Shown here in pieces: positions 1 to 7,003 of a DNA stretch of 16,905 bases. The DNA comes from CAZYVA01 sp964650695 (GTDB lineage: Bacteria > Bacillota > Clostridia > Lachnospirales > Lachnospiraceae): the NCBI GenBank assembly GCA_964650695.1, contig CAZYVA010000036.1, positions 1 to 16,905 of the forward strand. The letters are read 5' to 3'. Made by a program: the position numbers and the translations under genes. The notes under the pieces were generated by a model. It saw nothing but the letters and a program-made list of their open reading frames with translations. It was not told the origin of the DNA and did not search any database. Numbering within the stretch: position 1 is the stretch's first letter; each line of letters opens with the position of its first letter.

Positions 1-1
1 G

Positions 2-658
2 GGCGGGCAGCTTACCGAGGCGGTCCGCAGGAAACCTTACTCGGTCGTGCTGTTCGACGAGGTAGAAAAAGCGCACCCGGATGTGTTCAACGTGCTTTTG
101 CAGGTGTTGGACGATGGGCGTATTACGGACTCCCAGGGCCGGACGGTCGATTTTAAAAACACGATCCTGATCATGACCTCCAATATCGGCTCCCAGTACC
201 TGTTGGACGGGATTGATGGGAACGGAAATATCAGCGAGGAAGCCAGTGCGATGGTGATGGCGCAGCTTCGCAGCCACTTCCGTCCGGAGTTTTTAAACCG
301 CCTGGACGAGACGATCCTGTTCAAACCATTGACCAAAGACAATATTTATCATATTATTGACCTGTTGCTCGCGGACATGAATCGGAGGCTTGCGGACAAG
401 GAGATACAGGTTGCCTTGACAGAAGCCGCGAAAGATTATGTGGCGGATGGCGGTTACGACCCGGCTTACGGCGCAAGGCCGCTGAAACGGTTCCTGCAGA
501 AGCATATAGAGACGCTGGCGGCAAAGCTGATGCTGGAAGGGAAAGCCGGGGCGGAGGATACCATATGGATCGACCTGCAGGGCGGAAAGCTGACGGCTTC
601 AGCGGCAGCGTCGGCAAAGCCGTTCCATACAGGAAAAGATGGCTCCGTTTGCCCTTGA
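2..658 (+). CDS. clpB: ATP-dependent chaperone ClpB, C-terminal part (5' end outside window)
   Basis: This is the last 218 residues of a class-1 Hsp100 disaggregase; the reading frame is open to the window edge. ClpB is a hexameric AAA+ ATPase that, with DnaK, pulls proteins out of aggregates in the cytoplasm. What is visible is the end of the second AAA+ domain: Walker B VVLFDEVEK (Asp19-Glu20 of the fragment), the sensor-1 strand LIMTSNIGS (Asn near residue 61), the arginine-finger segment RPEFLNRLDE (residues 94-103) and sensor 2 GARPLKR (Arg159), then the small C-terminal domain. The GGQLTEAVRRKPYSVV lead-in favours ClpB over ClpA or ClpC. About 20 residues after the last conserved strand (rich in Ala/Ser, ending GKDGSVCP) look poorly conserved. 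No intrinsic terminator is evident before yitT, 115 bp downstream. Confidence 0.95.
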   Translation, partial: GGQLTEAVRRKPYSVVLFDEVEKAHPDVFNVLLQVLDDGRITDSQGRTVDFKNTILIMTSNIGSQYLLDGIDGNGNISEEASAMVMAQLRSHFRPEFLNRLDETILFKPLTKDNIYHIIDLLLADMNRRLADKEIQVALTEAAKDYVADGGYDPAYGARPLKRFLQKHIETLAAKLMLEGKAGAEDTIWIDLQGGKLTASAAASAKPFHTGKDGSVCP

Positions 659-773
659 AGTAAGCGGTAAGTGATACGAAGCATACGGGCTGGGGCAAAA
701 GGCGCTTCGGCTCATGGATGAAGGGGCGGTCTGTGAAAAAAAGGGAAAAATCAGCGTTATGAGGAGGTTTGGT

Positions 774-1628
774 ATGAAAAAATGGAATTGGAAGGAACTA
801 GGGATTGATTTGGGGGCGGATATCATCGCCAGTATTTTGATCGCCGTAGGCATTTATAATTTTGCGCTAACCGCAAATTTCCCGGTCGCGGGATTTTCCG
901 GCATCGCGATCATCCTGTACCACCTATTCAGGATCCCGGTAGGCATTGGCACCCTCCTTTTGAATATCCCGGTTGCTGTTTTCTGTTTTAAATTTCTGGG
1001 TCGGGATTTTTTCCTCCGTTCTATGAAAACGGTCGTCATTTCATCCGTCTTTATTGATTATGTCGCGCCGTTGTTCCCCGCGTATGAGGGGGACCGCCTG
1101 CTGGCGGCTTTGTGTATGGGCGTGTTCAGCGGGATCGGGTACGCGATAATCTTCATGCGCGGTTCCTCGACCGGAGGGCAGGATTTCATCACAGTGGCGA
1201 TCAAAAAGGTAAAACCCCACATCTCCCTTGGGAATATTACTTTCGTGCTGGATTTCATGACGATCATCCTGGGGAGCATTCTGGTTTTCCATGATATTGA
1301 CGGGCTGATCTACGGCGCGATCGTCACTTATGTGATGGCGGCTGTGATGGACCGGATCATGTTCCGGGTTGACGAAGGGAAGCTTGCTTTGATCGTCACG
1401 GAGCAGGGGGACGAAATTGCAAAACAGATCGACCTGGATCCAGGCAGGGGTTCTACGATCCTCAAAGGGATCGGCAGCTATTCCAAACGGGAAAAGGCTG
1501 TGGTGATGTGCGCCTGCAACAACAAACAGATGTATACGATCAAAAAGCTCGCCCATCAGATAGACCCGAAAGCATTTACCGTTATTGTGGAATCCAATGA
1601 AGTGCTGGGGGAAGGGTTTAAGGAATGA
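774..1628 (+). CDS. YitT family membrane protein (DUF161/DUF2179)
   Basis: A 284-residue integral membrane protein of the YitT family. Function is not established for the family; a transport role is often guessed. About five hydrophobic segments are visible, roughly residues 15-35, 38-53, 57-75, 84-102 and 110-130, with another at about 155-195. The short glycine-rich stretch RGSSTGGQD (129-137) is characteristic of the family. A soluble C-terminal DUF2179 domain follows (about 200-276), with LDPGRGSTILKGIGSY at 221-236. The start at 774 is chosen because a perfect AGGAGG (762-767) sits 6 nt upstream; an in-frame ATG at 714 has no such site and would add a charged, unconserved leader. It lies 115 bp after clpB and converges on pepT with 21 bp between the stops. 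Confidence 0.9.
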   Translation: MKKWNWKELGIDLGADIIASILIAVGIYNFALTANFPVAGFSGIAIILYHLFRIPVGIGTLLLNIPVAVFCFKFLGRDFFLRSMKTVVISSVFIDYVAPLFPAYEGDRLLAALCMGVFSGIGYAIIFMRGSSTGGQDFITVAIKKVKPHISLGNITFVLDFMTIILGSILVFHDIDGLIYGAIVTYVMAAVMDRIMFRVDEGKLALIVTEQGDEIAKQIDLDPGRGSTILKGIGSYSKREKAVVMCACNNKQMYTIKKLAHQIDPKAFTVIVESNEVLGEGFKE

Positions 1629-1639
1629 CGCCCTCCCCC
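1607..1639. terminator. GC-rich hairpin between convergent yitT and pepT (weak candidate)
   Basis: A G-rich arm at 1607-1616 can pair with a C-rich arm at 1631-1639 (nine pairs, one bulged A), leaving a 14-nt loop that contains the yitT stop codon. It lies where a bidirectional terminator would be expected between tail-to-tail genes. There is no T-run on either side, so termination is only a guess. Confidence 0.25.
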
Positions 1640-1649
1640 GGCGCCCTCC

Positions 1650-2867
1650 TTATTCTGCATACAGCCGGATCAGTTCCAGCAGTACGTCCAGGCTCTTATC
1701 CATGCCCTCTGCCGTGATGTGTTCATAGGGCCCGTGGTAAGCGTGCCCGCCTGTGCCGAGGTTCGGGCAGGGCAGCCCCATGAAGCTTAGTTTGCTTCCG
1801 TCCGTGCCGCCGCGGATGGCCCTCACAAGCGGCTCCACGCCGACGGCCTCGCAGGCTTTCCGGGCATTCTCCACAAGGTGCATACATCCTTTTATGATTT
1901 CCGCCATATTTTTATACTGGTCGGAAATCGTGAGTTTTACCGTACCCTCGCCCCATTTCCCGTTCATATCTTTTTCGATCAGGCGCAGCGTGCGTTTCCG
2001 CGCCTCCAGGTAGCCCGCGTCATGGTCGCGGATGATGTAATCCAGTTCCGCCTCCCCGACTTCGCCTTTCATACGCACCAGATGGTAGAAGCCCTCGTAT
2101 CCTTCCGTCCCGCGCGGCGTCTCGAAGCCCGGCAGCATCTGGTTGATTTCCATAGCGACTAAAGAGGCGTTGATCATCGTGTCCTTGGAGGCGCCGGGAT
2201 GTACATTGAAGCCTTTGATCTCAAATCTGGCTTTTGCGGCGTTGAAGGTTTCATACTGGATCTCCCCTTCGTTTTCCCCGTCCATCGTATAAGCGAACTT
2301 TGCGCCGAAGCGTTGGACGTCAAAATGATCCGCCCCGGTCCCAATCTCTTCGTCCGGCGTGAAAGCCACGCAGAGAGGGCCGTGAGGGATGTTTTTTTCC
2401 TGGAGGATTTCCACAGCGGTCAGGATCTCAGCGATACCGGCCTTGTCGTCCGCCCCCAGGACCGTGGTGCCGTCGCTGGTAATGAGCGTCCGCCCTTTCA
2501 GCCCGGACAGGTGCGGGAAGGTCTTCGGATCCAGGACCAAACCGCTGCTCCCGATTTCCATCGCTTTGCCGTCATAGTTTTCCGTGACAATCGGTTTGAT
2601 GCCGTGGCCGCAGAAATCGGATACGGTGTCCACATGGGCGATCAGGCCGATGGCCGGTTTGTCCTCATAACCCGGCGTAGCCGGAAGCTTCCCGTACAGG
2701 TAACACTGCCCATCCAGATAAACGTCCGTAAGCCCCAGTTCCTTCATCTCTGCTTCCAGAAGCCGCGAGAGGTCAAACTGGCACTGGGAGGAAGGGATCG
2801 TTTCACTGTTTTCATCGCTCGGTGTACGGACAACAACGTACTTCAAAAGTCTTTCATATGCTTTCAT
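1650..2867 (-). CDS. pepT: Peptidase T (tripeptide aminopeptidase, M20 family)
   Basis: A 405-residue di-zinc aminopeptidase that removes the N-terminal residue of tripeptides in the cytoplasm, the last steps of peptide use; the length is typical for PepT. All expected M20 metal and catalytic residues are visible: His78 and Asp80 in GLIAHVDTVSD, bridging Asp140 in LGADDKAG, the catalytic pair Glu173-Glu174 in TPDEEIGTGADHFD, Asp196 in YTMDGENEG, and His378 in TGGHAYHGPYEH. The IRGGTDGSKL segment (351-360) is also typical. The start at 2867 is preceded by GGAGG (2876-2880 on the minus strand) 8 nt upstream. The 16-residue upstream extension of the frame lacks conservation and would run into the promoter. 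It is transcribed alone, divergently from murE. Confidence 0.96.
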   Translation of the reverse strand: MKAYERLLKYVVVRTPSDENSETIPSSQCQFDLSRLLEAEMKELGLTDVYLDGQCYLYGKLPATPGYEDKPAIGLIAHVDTVSDFCGHGIKPIVTENYDGKAMEIGSSGLVLDPKTFPHLSGLKGRTLITSDGTTVLGADDKAGIAEILTAVEILQEKNIPHGPLCVAFTPDEEIGTGADHFDVQRFGAKFAYTMDGENEGEIQYETFNAAKARFEIKGFNVHPGASKDTMINASLVAMEINQMLPGFETPRGTEGYEGFYHLVRMKGEVGEAELDYIIRDHDAGYLEARKRTLRLIEKDMNGKWGEGTVKLTISDQYKNMAEIIKGCMHLVENARKACEAVGVEPLVRAIRGGTDGSKLSFMGLPCPNLGTGGHAYHGPYEHITAEGMDKSLDVLLELIRLYAE

Positions 2868-2899
2868 AGCGGTTTCCTCCTTGCCTGATGCTGTGTTTA

Positions 2900-2912
2900 T
2901 GTTACTATAACA
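2900..2912. promoter_or_regulatory. Palindrome over pepT -10, possible operator
   Basis: TGTTACTATAACA is a perfect inverted repeat with 5-bp arms and a 3-bp centre. It sits exactly over the proposed pepT -10. A second, wider symmetry (TGTGTT at 2892-2897 and AACACA at 2909-2914) overlaps it. The position would suit a repressor binding site. I cannot assign it to a known regulator family, and short AT-rich palindromes also arise by chance. Confidence 0.35.
2904..2912 (-). promoter_or_regulatory. Extended -10 promoter for pepT
   Basis: On the minus strand the sequence TGTTATAGT fits an extended -10 element (TGn plus TATAGT). It places the start of transcription near 2897 and leaves a 5' leader of about 30 nt before the pepT ATG. 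The -35 region at 17-bp spacing (GTACAG) is poor, as is common with extended -10 promoters. It lies inside a 13-bp palindrome, described separately. Confidence 0.5.
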
Positions 2913-2942
2913 CAATTGAAGCTTCCCTGTACATCAAAAAAA

Positions 2943-2951
2943 TGATATACT
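2943..2951 (+). promoter_or_regulatory. Extended -10 promoter for the murE-rlmN unit
   Basis: TGATATACT matches an extended -10 (TGn followed by TATACT, one mismatch to TATAAT). The start of transcription would be near 2958, giving a leader of about 138 nt before murE. The -35 region at 17-bp spacing is weak (TTCCCT at 2923-2928); a TTGAAG at 2916 is too far upstream. It faces away from the pepT promoter. Confidence 0.5.
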
Positions 2952-2963
2952 GAATATAAAAAC

Positions 2964-3009
2964 CGGCTGGGATCCGTCCTTTCACCCACATGGATCCAAG
3001 AACCAGCCG
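2964..3009 (+). promoter_or_regulatory. Imperfect hairpin in the murE leader
   Basis: CGGCTGG (2964-2970) pairs perfectly with CCAGCCG (3003-3009). Inside it GATCC (2971-2975) pairs with GGATC (2992-2996), leaving six unpaired bases on the 3' side and a 16-nt loop. It begins within a few bases of the predicted transcript start. A second small hairpin follows at 3031-3043 (AAGCC, loop GGC, GGCTT) and runs into a short T stretch. No T-box or other known riboswitch motif is recognisable, and no leader peptide is obvious. Confidence 0.35.
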
Positions 3010-3095
3010 CGCGGCAGCAGCGGAAAGCGCAAGCCGGCGGCTTTTACAAATGCGGGCAGGATGGATTGCGGATCATGAAAACAGGGGGCATGGGG

Positions 3096-4574
3096 ATGCA
3101 ATTAGCGGAATTGTTGGAGCGTTTGGAATATGAGGTGGTCCAGGGAAGTGATGAGGTGGAGGTTTCCCGCCTGGACAATGATTCCAGGAATGTCACAGAA
3201 GGAAGTGTATTTGTCTGTATTTCCGGGACAAAGAGCGATGGGCATCGCTTCATTCCCGATGTGGCGGCAAAGGGTGCGAAAGCGGTCGTCGTGGAAAAGG
3301 AAGGGAAGGCGCCGGAAAGCCTCACCGTGATACGCGTGGCCGATACCCGCTACGCGCTGGCGCTGATGTCGGCGGCGTATTTTGGCTATCCGGCAGACAG
3401 GCTGAAAGTCATCGGGATCACCGGGACAAAAGGAAAGACGACGACGACTTACATGGTAAAATCAATCCTGGAAGGGGTCGGGCGGAAGGTTGGCCTGATC
3501 GGGACGATTGAGGCGGTCGTGGGCGGGAAAACCTATCCCGCGGACAATACTACGCCGGAGTCCTACATAATCCAGAAGTATTTCGCGGAAATGGTGGAGG
3601 CTGGCTGTGACAGTGTGGTGATGGAGGTCTCCTCCCAGGGGCTGATGCTTCACAGGACGGCAGGGATCCCGTTTGAGATCGGGATTTTCACGAATCTTGG
3701 GGAGGATCATATCGGGCCCGGCGAGCATAAGAGCTTTGAGGAATATAAACGCTGCAAAGCGATGCTTTTCGGGCAGTGCAGGCTGGGGATCGCGAATGTG
3801 GACGATATCTGGTATGAAGACGTGTTCCGGGACGCCACATGCCGGAGGGAGACGTTCGGGCTGTCCGAAAAAGCGGATCTGAGGGCGGTGGATATCGAGC
3901 ATGTCTCTTATCCGGGCTATCTCGGCATGAAATACCATGCCACAGGCCTGATGGATCTGGATGTGGAGATCGATATTCCAGGGGAGTTCAGCGTTTACAA
4001 TTCCCTGGCCGCGATCGCGGTGTGCAGGCATTTCGACGTGCCGCCGGAGATGATCCGGCCCGCGCTGAAGCAGGCAAAGGTCCGGGGACGGATCGAGATG
4101 GTGAAGGTATCGGATGATTTTGCCCTGATGATCGACTATGCCCACAATGCGATGGCATTGGAGAGCCTTTTAAATACCTTGCGCGATTACAGGCCGGGAA
4201 GGATCGTGACCGTTTTCGGCTGCGGCGGCAACCGCTCGAAAACAAGGCGGTTTGAGATGGGGGAAGTCTCCGGGAGGCTTTCCGATTTTACGGTGATCAC
4301 CTCTGACAATCCCAGATATGAAGAGCCACAGGATATCATCAACGATATCATTACAGGGATCCAAAAGACGGATGGGGACTATATCGATATCTGCGACCGG
4401 AAAGAAGCGATCAAATATGCCATCGGGCATGGCCGTCCGGGGGATGTGATCGTGATTGCGGGAAAGGGCCATGAGACATACCAGGAGATCCGCGGCGTGA
4501 AATATGATATGGATGACCGGGATTTGATCCGCGCATCTCTTGCGGAACTCCGACACGGACAGGAAGGCTCATAG
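3096..4574 (+). CDS. murE: UDP-N-acetylmuramyl-tripeptide synthetase, MurE family
   Basis: A 492-residue Mur ligase. MurE adds the third stem-peptide residue to UDP-MurNAc-L-Ala-D-Glu in the cytoplasm, using ATP. Visible are the N-terminal UDP-binding segment with DNDSRNVTEGSVFVC (27-41), the P-loop GTKGKTT (110-116), TTPES (152-156), MEVSSQGL (176-183), a probable carbamylated lysine at Lys221 in EEYKRCKAMLF, GCGGNR (375-380), DNPR (404-407) and GKGHE (456-460). DNPR is the signature for meso-diaminopimelate rather than lysine. Two motifs deviate: LGEDHIGPGEH (201-211) in place of the usual DHLDYHG type, and DYAHNAMAL (348-356) in place of DYAHTPDAL. The start at 3096 has AGGGGG (3083-3088) 7 nt upstream and matches the family N-terminus; ATGs at 3075 and 3090 and a TTG at 3066 are alternatives. 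The stop falls at the edge of the duplicated sequence flanking the gap. Confidence 0.9.
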   Translation: MQLAELLERLEYEVVQGSDEVEVSRLDNDSRNVTEGSVFVCISGTKSDGHRFIPDVAAKGAKAVVVEKEGKAPESLTVIRVADTRYALALMSAAYFGYPADRLKVIGITGTKGKTTTTYMVKSILEGVGRKVGLIGTIEAVVGGKTYPADNTTPESYIIQKYFAEMVEAGCDSVVMEVSSQGLMLHRTAGIPFEIGIFTNLGEDHIGPGEHKSFEEYKRCKAMLFGQCRLGIANVDDIWYEDVFRDATCRRETFGLSEKADLRAVDIEHVSYPGYLGMKYHATGLMDLDVEIDIPGEFSVYNSLAAIAVCRHFDVPPEMIRPALKQAKVRGRIEMVKVSDDFALMIDYAHNAMALESLLNTLRDYRPGRIVTVFGCGGNRSKTRRFEMGEVSGRLSDFTVITSDNPRYEEPQDIINDIITGIQKTDGDYIDICDRKEAIKYAIGHGRPGDVIVIAGKGHETYQEIRGVKYDMDDRDLIRASLAELRHGQEGS

Positions 4575-4627
4575 GCCCGCAGACGGATGGAGGAACATGT
4601 ACGCCAATATTATTATTGATATTGCCC
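4573..4627. repeat. First copy of 55-bp duplication flanking the gap (end of left contig)
   Basis: These 55 bases, from inside the murE stop codon to the last base before the Ns, are identical to 4728-4782. They include a ribosome binding site (GGATGGAGG) and the first codons of priA, with an ATG at 4597. The match covers the whole overlap up to both gap edges, as expected for two contig ends that were not merged. Confidence 0.95.
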
Positions 4628-4727
4628 NNNNNNNNNNNNNNNNNNNNNNNNNNNNNNNNNNNNNNNNNNNNNNNNNNNNNNNNNNNNNNNNNNNNNNNNN
4701 NNNNNNNNNNNNNNNNNNNNNNNNNNN
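4628..4727. other. Assembly gap of 100 Ns, probably spurious
   Basis: Exactly 100 Ns, the usual placeholder for a gap of unknown size. Because the flanks repeat each other exactly, collapsing the 55-bp overlap joins murE directly to priA with 22 bp between the murE stop and the priA ATG. Nothing need be missing, and the real sequence would be 155 bases shorter than shown. Confidence 0.9.
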
Positions 4728-4782
4728 AGGCCCGCAGACGGATGGAGGAACATGTACGCCAATATTATTATTGATATTGCCC
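4728..4782. repeat. Second copy of 55-bp duplication flanking the gap (start of right contig)
   Basis: Identical to 4573-4627. This copy supplies the intact start of priA, whose frame runs on without interruption. Confidence 0.95.
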
Positions 4783-6980
4783 ATGAAAAACTGGATAAAA
4801 CTTTCCAATACCGGGTCCCGGAAGAATTGGAAGACGTGTTGAAGATCGGGATGGAGGTCCGCGTGCCGTTCGGGCGGGGCAACCGGGAGCGGAGAGGCTA
4901 CATCATAGGGTTTGACAGGCAGACGGATTATGACCCTGCGAAAATCAAGCCGGTTCTTGGCGTGGCCGAAAAGAGCGCTGCGATTGAGTCCAGGCTGATC
5001 GAGCTGGCGGCATGGATACGGGAGCAGTACGGCGGCACGATGATACAGGCGCTAAGGACGGTGCTTCCAGTCAAAAAAGAGGAAAAAGCCAGGGAAAAGC
5101 GGGTCGTGCGGCTTTTGCTGGCAAAAGAGGACGCAGAGGAAAAGCTGGCATGGTACAGAAAAAAGCGCCAGACGGCGCGTGCCAGGATCCTGGAAGGGCT
5201 GATAGAACTACCGGAGCAAGACTATGATTTGGTGACGAAAAAGCTGAATGTGACGTTAAAGACCCTGCGCCAGATGGAGGCGCAGGGGGTGCTTGTGGTG
5301 GAATCCGTGCGCCAGATGCGAAATCCGATCCATGACCGGGCAAAGAAAGCAAAGCCGGTAGTGTTTGCCCCGGCGCAGGAACGGGCGGTTTCGAGATTCT
5401 GGGAGGATTACCGGAAGGGGAACCGCGGCGTTTACCTTTTATACGGGGTGACCGGGAGCGGGAAGACAGAAGTATATATGGAAATGATCCGTAGGGTCGT
5501 AGGGATGGGGAAACAGGCGATCGTACTCATACCGGAGATTGCGCTGACCTATCAGACGGTGCTGCGTTTTTACGGGCGGTTTGGGGATCGGGTATCGATT
5601 TTAAATTCCCGCCTGTCCCCAGGGGAAAGGTATGACCAGATGGAGCGTGTCCGGCAGGGGGAAGTGGATGTGATGATTGGGCCGAGGTCGGCGCTTTTCA
5701 CCCCATTTCCCAGGCTGGGGCTGATCGTTGTGGATGAAGAGCATGAGGGAAGTTACAAAAGCGGGCAGGTACCCCGCTACCACGCAAGGGAGACGGCTAT
5801 CGCCCGCGCCAGGCTGGAAGATGCCAGCGTGGTGCTTGGTTCGGCAACCCCATCACTGGAAGCGTTTTACCGCTGCAAGACTGGCGAGAGCGTCCTGCTG
5901 GAGCTGAAGGACCGGGCGGCGGAAGCCGTGATGCCGCAAGTGTATATCGTAGATATGAGGGAAGAACCGGGCAAGGGCAACCCTTCCATTTTAAGCGACC
6001 GCCTGGCGGAGCTTATGGAGGACCGGCTGGGAAAAGGGCAGCAGATGATGCTGTTTTTAAACCGGCGGGGTTACGCTGGATTCCTTTCTTGCAGGTCTTG
6101 CGGATATGTAGTAAAATGTCCTCATTGCGATGTTTCCCTTGCCGCCCACAGAGGCGGCAGGATGGTGTGCCATTATTGCGGGTATGAGGAGCCGCAGGTG
6201 CGCGTCTGCCCTTCCTGTGGTTCCAGGTACATGGCTGGTTTTCGGATTGGGACACAGCAGATGGAAGAGATTGTCGCGAAACGGTTCCCGGACGCGCGGA
6301 CGCTCCGGATGGATTTGGATTCCACCCGGAAGAAAGACGGGCATGAAAAGATCCTGTCTGCGTTTGCCAATGAAGAAGCGGATATTTTGATCGGGACACA
6401 GATGATCGTCAAGGGGCATGATTTCCCGAATGTGACGCTGGTTGGGATCGTCGCGGCGGATCTGTCCCTGTATGCCAATGATTACTGCGCCGCGGAGCGG
6501 ACGTTCCAGCTTCTGACACAGGCGGCGGGCCGTGCCGGACGGGGGAAAGAGCCGGGGGAAGTCGTCATCCAGACTTACAATCCGGAGCATTACAGTATCC
6601 GGATGGCGGCCAGGCAGGATTATGACGGCTTTTTTGAGGCAGAGATGCGTTACCGGAAGCTGATGGGGTATCCTCCGGTGTGCCATCTGCTGGCTGTTTT
6701 GATGGGTGGGAAGGATGAGGGCAGCCTGGAAACGGCGGCTTTCTATTTAAAAGAATTTGCGCTGCGGGCCTCAGCGGGGAGACAGGGCCGTGTCATCGGC
6801 CCGGCGAGCCCTTATGTGGGAAAGGTCAAGGATGAGTTCCGCAGGCTGCTTTATGTCAAATGCGAAGAGGAAAAAAAACTGATTGAAATCAAAGGTTTGA
6901 TGGAACAATATATTGAGATCAATGATGGATTTAAAAGCCTGAGGATCCAGTTCGACTGGAACCCGGCGGGCGGATTTTAG
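4752..6980 (+). CDS. priA: Primosomal protein N' (replication restart helicase PriA)
   Basis: A 742-residue superfamily-2 3'-5' DNA helicase that recognises stalled forks and D-loops and reloads the replisome. The order is canonical: an N-terminal 3'-end binding domain (1-100) with MEVRVPFGRGNRERRGYI, a winged-helix region, Walker A GVTGSGKT near 232-239, Walker B DEEH at 328-331, GSATPS, and a zinc-binding insert between Cys447 and about Cys489 carrying eight cysteines as four CxxC pairs. The helicase motifs GTQMIVKGHDFPNV and QAAGRAGRG (motif VI) follow, then the C-terminal domain. GGATGGAGG lies just upstream of the ATG. An identical copy of this start lies before the N gap. The gene sits 23 bp before def, in the order found in Bacillus. 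Confidence 0.97.
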   Translation: MYANIIIDIAHEKLDKTFQYRVPEELEDVLKIGMEVRVPFGRGNRERRGYIIGFDRQTDYDPAKIKPVLGVAEKSAAIESRLIELAAWIREQYGGTMIQALRTVLPVKKEEKAREKRVVRLLLAKEDAEEKLAWYRKKRQTARARILEGLIELPEQDYDLVTKKLNVTLKTLRQMEAQGVLVVESVRQMRNPIHDRAKKAKPVVFAPAQERAVSRFWEDYRKGNRGVYLLYGVTGSGKTEVYMEMIRRVVGMGKQAIVLIPEIALTYQTVLRFYGRFGDRVSILNSRLSPGERYDQMERVRQGEVDVMIGPRSALFTPFPRLGLIVVDEEHEGSYKSGQVPRYHARETAIARARLEDASVVLGSATPSLEAFYRCKTGESVLLELKDRAAEAVMPQVYIVDMREEPGKGNPSILSDRLAELMEDRLGKGQQMMLFLNRRGYAGFLSCRSCGYVVKCPHCDVSLAAHRGGRMVCHYCGYEEPQVRVCPSCGSRYMAGFRIGTQQMEEIVAKRFPDARTLRMDLDSTRKKDGHEKILSAFANEEADILIGTQMIVKGHDFPNVTLVGIVAADLSLYANDYCAAERTFQLLTQAAGRAGRGKEPGEVVIQTYNPEHYSIRMAARQDYDGFFEAEMRYRKLMGYPPVCHLLAVLMGGKDEGSLETAAFYLKEFALRASAGRQGRVIGPASPYVGKVKDEFRRLLYVKCEEEKKLIEIKGLMEQYIEINDGFKSLRIQFDWNPAGGF

Positions 6981-7003
6981 GGTAAGGAGTGTAAAAGAGA
7001 ACA

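Noticed and set aside
714..773. Upstream ATG extension of yitT
   Set aside because: The ATG at 774 has a perfect AGGAGG 6 nt away, and the extension is charged and unconserved, in front of a membrane protein N-terminus.
659..773. Promoter or clpB terminator in the clpB-yitT spacer
   Set aside because: A TGATACGAA (672-680) resembles an extended -10 but has no -35 partner, and no stem with a T-run is visible. Nothing can be supported.
1878..2888. Long plus-strand open frames opposite pepT (up to 229 codons)
   Set aside because: They are antisense shadows of pepT, which has every catalytic motif and a good ribosome binding site. The shadows show no recognisable domain.
4597..4627. A second, truncated priA start before the gap
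   Set aside because: It is the duplicated contig end and not a separate gene; the identical start at 4752 continues into the full protein.
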